From: Leptolyngbya sp. O-77
GTDB lineage: Bacteria > Cyanobacteriota > Cyanobacteriia > Elainellales > Elainellaceae
Direction of reading: 5' to 3'
DNA length: 64,000 nt
Assembly (NCBI RefSeq): GCF_001548395.1
Contig: NZ_AP017367.1
Span: 4,687,001-4,751,000, forward strand
Shown: one piece after another, positions 58,395-64,000 of the stretch
How positions within the stretch are numbered: the first letter of the stretch is position 1
How the letters are laid out: each line of letters opens with the position of its first letter
Translations under genes and position numbers: made by a program
Notes under the pieces: model-generated
What the model saw: only the letters and a program-made list of their open reading frames with translations
Told to the model about the DNA's origin: nothing
The model's database searches: none

Positions 58395-58865
58395 TCACGA
58401 GCGACCCTGGCGATCGTTAAGCAGCCTGTCTTGTATTTCCCTCTTTAATTGAGCCGCGAACGTCTTGCCATACCGCGCTTCTAGGAGTCCAGATTCAAAA
58501 AAAGATTTCGAGTATTCAGCGGCGATCGCCCCGCGAGTCGTCAGCCCTTTTTCGCTATACAGTTCGGCAATTTCCCGAAACTCTTCGGTCGGGTCGATTG
58601 CACCCGGAGCGCCGGAAGCTATGCGCCCTGAAAGACAGCCCTCCCCAGATACAAAACCGTAAATCGCGTTGATGCGGCTTTCCAGCCTTTCCTGCCAATA
58701 GCGACGAGCGTTTTCAATTCGTGGATCGTCCACAAGTCCTATCCAAATCAGTTCTGTGCAAATTTCTGTGCGAATTTCTGTGCAAATTTCTGTGCAAATT
58801 TCTGTGCGAATTTCTGTGCAAATTTCTATGCGATTTTCTCTGCAATTGCCACAGCTATAGGGCAT
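58395..58865 (-). CDS. Hypothetical protein with in-frame 12-base repeats, overlapping the Uma2 gene end
   Basis: 156 residues from ATG 58865 (MPYSCGNCRENR), which overlaps the last codons of the Uma2 gene (ATGCCCTATAG), implying coupling. Residues about 12-40 are coded by eight 12-base units and read EICTEIRT repeatedly. The remainder (about 42-156) is charged and helical (DDPRIENARRYWQERLESRINAIYG; EEFREIAELYSEKGLTTRG; KTFAAQLKREIQDRLL). The frame extends back to 59114 as a shadow of Uma2 and is not counted. I do not recognise a family; it may be a Uma2-linked accessory or a decayed fragment. Confidence 0.42.
   Translation of the reverse strand: MPYSCGNCRENRIEICTEIRTEICTEICTEIRTEICTELIWIGLVDDPRIENARRYWQERLESRINAIYGFVSGEGCLSGRIASGAPGAIDPTEEFREIAELYSEKGLTTRGAIAAEYSKSFFESGLLEARYGKTFAAQLKREIQDRLLNDRQGRS
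58752..58847 (-). repeat. 12-base tandem repeat, eight copies, inside a coding frame
   Basis: On the plus strand TTCTGTGCAAAT and TTCTGTGCGAAT alternate (A B A A B A, then two decayed copies). The unit length is a multiple of three, so copy changes keep the reading frame of the minus-strand gene. Confidence 0.9.
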
Positions 58866-59643
58866 CCGGATCAACGCCCAGTTCGCGCAGTTTCGCGGCA
58901 AGCTGTTCAGCCCGTCGGTCGGAGGCTTGGCGCTGCTGTTGCTCCTGTTCGGCCGCTTCGGCAGGCGTGGGAACCAGCGTGCCGTCGGGTGTAAAAAAGC
59001 GCAGCCTGCGGTCGTGGATGCCCAAAAAAAGCTGAAGCTGTTCGCTCCACAGCCAGTTGCGATCGCCCGGTTGTAGGGGCTGATACTGTCCACCCACAAG
59101 CGTAAATCCGGCAAATTCCAGCGTTACTGGGTCAAACCAGAAATAATCAAACACTCGCAGCACGTCCTGATAAAGCTGCTTTTTCGCGCCGCGATCTTGC
59201 TGGGCCGTGCTGTCCGACAAAATTTCGACAATCACGTTGGGCATTTTGCCGTCCTCTTCCCAAACAGTCCAGCTTTTGCGCGGGCGCTTTTCTGTATTCA
59301 GCACCACGAAGAAATCGGGGCCGCGAAAGTCGCGGGTCTTAATTTTGCTCGTACTGTAGTAAATCGTGAGATTGCCGCTGGCGTAATAGTCCGTGCGATC
59401 GCGCCACAGCCAGTTCAGGCACTCCAAAAACAGAATCATTTGCTGGAGATGAAGATCGGATTCCAAGGGCGGCTCGTCGCTGTCGAGATTACAGGGGGGC
59501 ATCACGGGCAACTCGCGATCGCCCTCCTTAGAAAAGTGAGCTTCAGCAGGCTCCTCCAACGCAGATTGCTCAGGCGACAATTGCATCGGGTCTGACGGAT
59601 CAATCTCTGGCGTATCTGGCGCGAGGAGTTCGGGTTCTGGCAT
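58855..59643 (-). CDS. Uma2-family (DUF820) putative PD-(D/E)XK nuclease
   Basis: 262 residues from ATG 59643 (MPEPELLAPDTPE); an in-frame TTG at 59673 with GAAGG nearby would add ten. The Uma2 core (about 75-225) shows GPDFFVVLN, with the catalytic-strand Asp, and NVIVEILSDSTAQQDRGAKKQLYQ, the E-x-L-S...D...K region, as well as the YFWFDPVTLEFAGF strand. The C-terminal part (about 225-262) is a Gln/Glu/Arg-rich coiled coil (EQEQQQRQASDRRAEQLAAKLRELG) typical of cyanobacterial Uma2 proteins. These are abundant, often mobile genes of unclear cellular role. The stop overlaps the next gene by 11 bases. Confidence 0.9.
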   Translation of the reverse strand: MPEPELLAPDTPEIDPSDPMQLSPEQSALEEPAEAHFSKEGDRELPVMPPCNLDSDEPPLESDLHLQQMILFLECLNWLWRDRTDYYASGNLTIYYSTSKIKTRDFRGPDFFVVLNTEKRPRKSWTVWEEDGKMPNVIVEILSDSTAQQDRGAKKQLYQDVLRVFDYFWFDPVTLEFAGFTLVGGQYQPLQPGDRNWLWSEQLQLFLGIHDRRLRFFTPDGTLVPTPAEAAEQEQQQRQASDRRAEQLAAKLRELGVDPDAL

Positions 59644-59707
59644 CGGCAGCGTGCCCCCACGACGAGCATACAACTGCCTTCAGTTTAGTGGATTCGGTCG
59701 AGTGGAC

Positions 59708-59745
59708 AGGGGGCGGGGTGTTGGGGTGTCAGGATGTTGGAGTGT
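59708..59745. repeat. G-rich GGTGTTGGGGTGTCAGG repeat
   Basis: GGGGTGTTGGGGTGTCAGGATGTTGGAGTGTTCG, a degenerate relative of the repeats at 6285 and 36830, lies upstream of bciB and of the Uma2 gene start. Confidence 0.5.
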
Positions 59746-59814
59746 TCGCGAAGGGCGATGACGAGAAAGGGCGATCGCCCGTCCCCCACCCTACGGTATT
59801 GTGAAAACAGGTCG

Positions 59815-59840
59815 CCTGACCCCTGAAACCTGACCCCTGA
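59815..59840. repeat. 14-base duplication just before bciB
   Basis: CCTGACCCCTGA occurs twice with period 14, ending seven bases before the bciB ATG, where a ribosome-binding site would be expected. Confidence 0.7.
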
Positions 59841-59846
59841 TCCCTC

Positions 59847-61046
59847 ATGACCGCCGTTTCGCCCAACGCCCACAAAAAAGCCCGCGCCCTCAAACCCGGC
59901 AGCCGCCGCCCCGCCAAGGACCTGTGCAGCGAGTGCGGCCTCTGCGACACGTACTATGTGCATTACGTCAAGGAAGCCTGCGCCTTTATTACCCAGCAAA
60001 TTGCCAAACTGGAGCAAGAATTTCACGGACGCAGCCGCGATCTGGAGCAAGAAAACGACCTGTATTTCGGCGTGCATCAGGATATGATGGCGGCGCGTAA
60101 GACTGAGCCGATCGAGGGCGCACAGTGGACGGGCATCGTCAGCAGCATTGCCATTGAAATGCTGAATCGGGGGCTGGTGGAAGGCGTGGTCTGCGTGCAA
60201 AACACCGAGGAAGACCGCTTTCAGCCGAAGCCCGTGATCGCCACCACACCAGAGGAAATCCTGGCGGCGCGGGTGAACAAGCCCACGCTGTCGCCCAACC
60301 TGTCGGTGCTAGAACTGGTGGAGCAGTCGGGCATGAAGAAGCTGCTGGTGATTGGCGTGGGCTGCCAGATCCAGGCGCTGCGGGCGGTGCAGGACAAGCT
60401 GGGCTTAGAAAAACTCTACGTGCTGGGAACGCCCTGCGTGGACAACGTGACCCGTGCTGGATTGCAAAAATTCCTGGATACCACCAGCCGATCGCCCGAT
60501 ACGGTGGTCTATTACGAGTTTATGCAGGATTTTCGCGTGCATTTCAAGCACGAAGACGGTTCTACAGAGACGGTGCCGTTTTTTGGGCTGAAGACGAACG
60601 AACTGAAGGATGTGTTTGCGCCGTCCTGCATGACCTGCTTTGACTATGTGAATTCGCTGGCAGATCTGGTGGTGGGCTATATGGGCGCACCCTATGGCTG
60701 GCAGTGGATCGTGGTGCGAAACGAGACGGGCGCAGAGATGCTGGATCTGGTGAAAGACCAGCTTGAGACGCAGCCGGTAATGTCGCAGGGCGATCGCCAC
60801 AATGCCGTCCAGCAGAGCATCCCCGCCTACGACAAGGGCGTGACGCTGCCGATGTGGGCGGCGAAGCTGATGGGCGTGTTTATCGAAAAAATTGGCCCCA
60901 AGGGTCTGGAATATGCCCGCTTTTCCATCGATTCGCACTTCACCCGCAACTATCTCTATGTGAAGCGCAACTACCCCGAAAAGCTGGAGCAGCACGTCCC
61001 CGACTACGCCAAGCGCATCGTCGGGCAATATAAACTGCCAGAATAG
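59847..61046 (+). CDS. bciB: 3,8-divinyl (proto)chlorophyllide a 8-vinyl reductase, ferredoxin type
   Basis: A 399-residue Fe-S flavoprotein of chlorophyll synthesis that reduces the 8-vinyl group using ferredoxin (BciB, the slr1923 type), related to the F420-hydrogenase beta subunit. Seen: the N-terminal Cys cluster CSECGLCDTYY near 28, VIGVGCQIQALRAVQ near 173, LGTPCVDNVTRAGLQKFL near 194, and APSCMTCFDYVNSLADLVVGYMG near 262, supplying the other cluster cysteines. It may also act on 7-hydroxymethyl chlorophyll as plant HCAR does; the vinyl reductase role is preferred for cyanobacteria. It is transcribed alone, convergent with the DUF4079 gene. Confidence 0.93.
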   Translation: MTAVSPNAHKKARALKPGSRRPAKDLCSECGLCDTYYVHYVKEACAFITQQIAKLEQEFHGRSRDLEQENDLYFGVHQDMMAARKTEPIEGAQWTGIVSSIAIEMLNRGLVEGVVCVQNTEEDRFQPKPVIATTPEEILAARVNKPTLSPNLSVLELVEQSGMKKLLVIGVGCQIQALRAVQDKLGLEKLYVLGTPCVDNVTRAGLQKFLDTTSRSPDTVVYYEFMQDFRVHFKHEDGSTETVPFFGLKTNELKDVFAPSCMTCFDYVNSLADLVVGYMGAPYGWQWIVVRNETGAEMLDLVKDQLETQPVMSQGDRHNAVQQSIPAYDKGVTLPMWAAKLMGVFIEKIGPKGLEYARFSIDSHFTRNYLYVKRNYPEKLEQHVPDYAKRIVGQYKLPE

Positions 61047-61159
61047 CAAAACAGCTAAGCGAGGCAGAACAATATAGGTGCGCTGCTTGCTGCTTAGCCG
61101 TTTTAGCGGTTACTGGCGTAGGCTAATCAAGGGCGATCGCCCTCAATCCACAAAATCAA

Positions 61160-61654
61160 CTAAATCGACAGGCCCAGCTTTAGCCCAAAGATGCCGTGGA
61201 TCAGCAGCAGCGCCAAGGCCGCGCTGCCCAAATAAGTGTGAACCGTGCGGAAGCCTTTGCCCTGCGAAAAGCCCACCGCAGCAATCAGCCCATTCACCGC
61301 CAGCATTCCCAGCGCCACCGAACCCGTCCAGAAATGGGGACTTTGCAAAATCGGCTGGTTTTGCATGACCAGCGACAGAATGCCGCCCGTATAGCCCAGC
61401 GCGATAAAGAGAAACATCAGTCCGGCAATTTTCTTATGATCCGTGCGCTTTTTGGCAGCCAGCGCATCATCGGTGGCCGTCAGCAGGCGGCCTTGCCAGC
61501 CCGTGACTGCGGCAAAGCTGCCCATCACCAGCACCACAATCCCCATCATTGCGGGATGCCCCCAATGCACAATCGGTTCCGGCACATTGAGGTTGCGAAA
61601 GACATCGGCGATGGGGTCTAGCCATTCGCTTAAGCGAGTTGCAAACTCTGACAT
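61160..61654 (-). CDS. DUF4079-family membrane protein
   Basis: A 164-residue protein with four hydrophobic segments (IVHWGHPAMMGIVVLVMGSFAAVTG; IAGLMFLFIALGYTGGIL; FWTGSVALGMLAVNGLIAAVGF; YLGSAALALLLIHGIFGL). Histidines sit in several helices (HWGHP, HKKIAG, HTYLG, LIHGIFG), reminiscent of a b-type heme membrane protein; heme binding is inference. DUF4079 is a cyanobacterial/plastid family without an established role. It faces bciB tail to tail with about 110 bases between. Confidence 0.87.
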   Translation of the reverse strand: MSEFATRLSEWLDPIADVFRNLNVPEPIVHWGHPAMMGIVVLVMGSFAAVTGWQGRLLTATDDALAAKKRTDHKKIAGLMFLFIALGYTGGILSLVMQNQPILQSPHFWTGSVALGMLAVNGLIAAVGFSQGKGFRTVHTYLGSAALALLLIHGIFGLKLGLSI

Positions 61655-61871
61655 GGTGTTCTCCTTGCCCTTGGAATGGTTTCTTAAAAAAATGTTAAGC
61701 CTGCGCTCAAGCCTATTCTATAGCGGGAACTGGGCTGGACGGAGAAGAAAAGCGAGAGAATCCTGATACACCATATCCTGAGCAGGAACCACTTCCACCG
61801 GAACCTTTTTCTACTGCTACGGTCAAGAAGCCCACTCAGGCTTGCAATCTGCCCGTCCTATTCATTCACCC

Positions 61872-63278
61872 ATGCGACTCAATCGGCTATTCTCCAGTCT
61901 TCGGACGCGAATTCTGGGTTGGTATATTTTGCTCGTGGCGGCTTCGATGCTGGTGTCGATTGTGGGAATCCGCCAAACACTGCTGGCCCGCCTGTATGAG
62001 CGCATCGAGCAATCGCTGGAGCAAGAGGTGCTAGAACTGCGCCAGCTCAAAACGGGGCTAAATCCCAGAACCAGCGAGCCGTTTGGAAACGACATTGATG
62101 CTCTGTTTCGCGTTTTTCTCAGTCGCAATATTCCTGCCGATAACGAGTTTTTGCTGACGTTTTTGGATGGCGAGTTTGATCGCTCCAGTCCCCGCGCTGT
62201 CCCCAAGTCCCTAGATTTATCTAGCCCGCTGGCTCAAGAGTTTGCAGAAATTGCCACACCCCGGCGGCGCTGGGTGACGCTGCCGGATGGAGAAATCATC
62301 ATTTATCAGGCAGAACCGATTTTTCGGGAAGGTAGCCAGGGCGTGTTTGTCGTAGCACATCTGCTATCGGCTGAACTGAGGGGGATAGACGAGGCGATCG
62401 CCATCGTGATTCAGGTGATGCTGACAGTGCTGGCGCTGACCACCATTGTGGCCTGGTTTGTCGTGCGGCGGGCGCTGGAGCCGCTCAACCTGTTGACCCA
62501 TGCGGCCAAAACCGTGAGCGAGTCTGATCTGACCCGCCGCATCCCGGTACATGGCGTAGACGAAATCAGCGAACTGACGCTGCGGTTTAACGAAATGCTG
62601 GATCGTTTGCAGCTTGCCTTTGCCGCCCAGCGCAATTTCATCAGCGACGCAGGGCACGAGTTGCGAACGCCGATTACGATTATTCGCGGGCATCTGGAGT
62701 TGCTGGGCGACGACCCTGCCGAACAGCGCGAAACCCTTGACCTGGTGACCGACGAGCTAGACCGTATGAGCCGCTTTGTAGATGACCTGCTGCTGCTGGC
62801 GCGGGCAGAGCAGCCTAATTTTTTGCGGATGGAAATGGTGAATGTGGCGACTCTAGCAGAAGAACTATTTGCCAAGGCAAAGGCCCTGGGCGATCGCCAG
62901 TGGCGACTGGAAAACTACGCTAAAGGCTGGATTGTGGGCGATCGCCAGCGGCTCACCCAGGCGGTGATGAATCTAGCTCAAAATGCCACTCAGCACACTC
63001 AGCCCGAAGATACGATTACGCTGGGTACGGCGCTTCATCAAGATATGGTTCATATTTGGGTGCGCGACACGGGCGAAGGCATTGCCCAAGCAGACCAGGC
63101 TCGAATCTTTGAGCGGTTTGCCCGCGCTAGCTCCAGCAGGCGACGGTCGGAAGGTGCGGGGCTGGGGCTGGCAATCGTGCGGGCGATCGCCCAGTCCCAC
63201 GGCGGCACTGTCGAACTGGTCAGCCAGCCCCAACAGGGCGCAACCTTCACGCTCGTCATCCCGGTTGATCCCCCCTAA
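61872..63278 (+). CDS. Transmembrane sensor histidine kinase (HAMP-HisKA-HATPase)
   Basis: A 468-residue classical sensor kinase from ATG 61872 (MRLNRLFSSLRTRILGWYILLV). Two membrane spans (about 14-34 and 178-205) flank an extracytoplasmic sensor of about 140 residues. HAMP (LEPLNLLTHAAKTVSESDLTRRI) is near 207-260, the H-box FISDAGHELRTPITI near 258, the N-box NLAQNATQHT near 370, G1 DTGEGIAQ, F-box IFERFARA and G2 GAGLGLAIV are intact. The frame is open ten residues upstream, but the chosen ATG gives a typical N terminus. A response regulator follows 138 bases later on the same strand, the likely partner. Confidence 0.93.
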   Translation: MRLNRLFSSLRTRILGWYILLVAASMLVSIVGIRQTLLARLYERIEQSLEQEVLELRQLKTGLNPRTSEPFGNDIDALFRVFLSRNIPADNEFLLTFLDGEFDRSSPRAVPKSLDLSSPLAQEFAEIATPRRRWVTLPDGEIIIYQAEPIFREGSQGVFVVAHLLSAELRGIDEAIAIVIQVMLTVLALTTIVAWFVVRRALEPLNLLTHAAKTVSESDLTRRIPVHGVDEISELTLRFNEMLDRLQLAFAAQRNFISDAGHELRTPITIIRGHLELLGDDPAEQRETLDLVTDELDRMSRFVDDLLLLARAEQPNFLRMEMVNVATLAEELFAKAKALGDRQWRLENYAKGWIVGDRQRLTQAVMNLAQNATQHTQPEDTITLGTALHQDMVHIWVRDTGEGIAQADQARIFERFARASSSRRRSEGAGLGLAIVRAIAQSHGGTVELVSQPQQGATFTLVIPVDPP

Positions 63279-63416
63279 AGCTGATGTCAATTTCTCTCTA
63301 CAGCGCTATCTGTGGAATTAGCTAAACGCCCTGCCAGTCCTTGACTTAGGCAGCAGATTAGTCATGCAAAATCACCAATCTAAACTCCAAAATCAGTACA
63401 TCCAGAAACGAAAACC

Positions 63417-64000
63417 ATGACCCGCGTGTTGATTGCAGAAGATGAGCCGCGCATTGCTGCTTTTTTAGAAAAGGGATTTCGGGCTAACGGCTTTGCAACG
63501 GCGATCGCCCCGGATGGACAAACCGCCTGCGAAATGATTGCCAGTCAAGAGTTTGACTTGTTGATTTTGGATTTGGGATTGCCTAAAAAAGACGGCTGGA
63601 CGGTGCTAGAAGAACTGCGCGGGCAGGGCGAGCAATTGCCTATCATTATCCTCACTGCCAGCGACAGCGTCTACGACACCGTGGCCGGACTAGAGAGCGG
63701 CGCAGATGATTACGTCACCAAGCCCTTCCGGTTTGAGGAACTGCTGGCCCGCGCCCGTCTGCGCCTGCGCTCCACACACACTGCCCAAAGCGCAGAAATG
63801 CGGCTGCAAGTGGGCAGCATCGAGCTAGATTTGCAATCCCATCAGCTCCAAGTGGGCGATCGCCAGATGGAGTTGTCGGCCCGTGAATTTGCCCTGGCAG
63901 AAACGTTCCTGCGAAATCCGGGACGAGTCCTCAGCCACGAGCATTTGCTCAAGCACGTCTGGGGCTATGACTACGACCCCGGCTCCAACATTGTCAATGT
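63417..64000 (+). CDS. OmpR/PhoB-family response regulator, 5' part (cut by window end)
   Basis: The first 194 residues of a two-component regulator. The receiver domain (about 1-120) has the acidic pocket AEDEPR, phospho-acceptor Asp in LLILDLGLPKKDGW near 51, Thr in IILTASDS and Lys in YVTKPF near 102. The winged-helix DNA-binding domain starts near 125 (LQVGSIELDLQSHQLQVGD; LSAREFALAETFLRNPGRVLSHEHLLKHVWGYDYDPGSN in outline) and runs off the window. ATG 63417 gives the usual MTRVLIAEDEPR start. It is presumably phosphorylated by the kinase encoded just upstream. Confidence 0.95.
   Translation, partial: MTRVLIAEDEPRIAAFLEKGFRANGFATAIAPDGQTACEMIASQEFDLLILDLGLPKKDGWTVLEELRGQGEQLPIIILTASDSVYDTVAGLESGADDYVTKPFRFEELLARARLRLRSTHTAQSAEMRLQVGSIELDLQSHQLQVGDRQMELSAREFALAETFLRNPGRVLSHEHLLKHVWGYDYDPGSNIVN

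Noticed and set aside
58866..59114. Upstream extension of the repeat-bearing small gene
   Set aside because: It runs antisense-frame through the Uma2 coding sequence and reads as a shadow (Trp/Pro/Arg-rich, no domains).

Overview
The window reads as cyanobacterial chromosome. The octamer GCGATCGC (HIP1) recurs in nearly every kilobase, often extended to GGGCGATCGCCC. Several gene families are cyanobacterial hallmarks: ferredoxin-type nitrate reductase NarB, group 2 sigma factor SigC, cyanophycin synthetase and cyanophycinase, a CBS-CP12 fusion, the ferredoxin-dependent 8-vinyl reductase BciB, SepF and an A2-type cytochrome oxidase. Rich G+C, HIP1 density and many short tandem repeats fit a filamentous Leptolyngbya/Oscillatoria-like lineage; that placement is inference. 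I saw no tRNA, rRNA, CRISPR array, transposase or prophage.

Layout. 1-11 kb: 3' part of narB, an ABC-class ATPase, an RRM protein, a secreted subtilisin-like protease, DUF4870, prfC and an M48-like membrane protein. 11-22.3 kb (mostly minus): an SDR epimerase, hemE, the phosphate operon pstS-pstC-pstA-pstB with a Pho box, DUF4126, a sterol-desaturase/SDR fusion and a plus-strand SDR. 22.3-30.3 kb: a zinc-ribbon membrane protein, two large sensor kinases (the second broken by a one-base frameshift) and CBS-CP12. 30.8-36 kb: cphB-cphA (nitrogen storage) and trmD. 36-47 kb: a SRPBCC protein, a DUF697-type GTPase, sigC with a clear terminator, a gene-poor kilobase, a peptidoglycan-binding protein, a PRC-barrel/LEA-like protein, a kinase with a degraded ATP-binding site, two small proteins, sepF and a DHNA-CoA-type thioesterase. 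47.6-52.9 kb: one 1758-residue composite protein. 53-64 kb: the cytochrome c oxidase operon ctaC-ctaD-ctaE, a TPR membrane protein, a Uma2 nuclease overlapping a repeat-bearing small gene, bciB, DUF4079, and a sensor kinase with its response regulator (cut by the window end).

Functional themes are nutrient and storage metabolism (nitrate, phosphate, cyanophycin, Calvin-cycle control), tetrapyrrole/chlorophyll synthesis (hemE, bciB), respiration and signalling.

The most unusual item is the 1758-residue protein. A PstS-like periplasmic binding domain, a transmembrane segment, a very long coiled coil and four near-identical helix-hairpin-helix repeats lie in one chain, suggesting a link between an extracytoplasmic ligand and DNA or another cytoplasmic target. 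Other points of interest are two enzymes with altered catalytic residues (M48-like, S8), the frameshifted kinase, a CBS-CP12 missing one conserved cysteine, (GGGGTTA)n tracts four bases after two stop codons, and purine/pyrimidine mirror hairpins at three loci.
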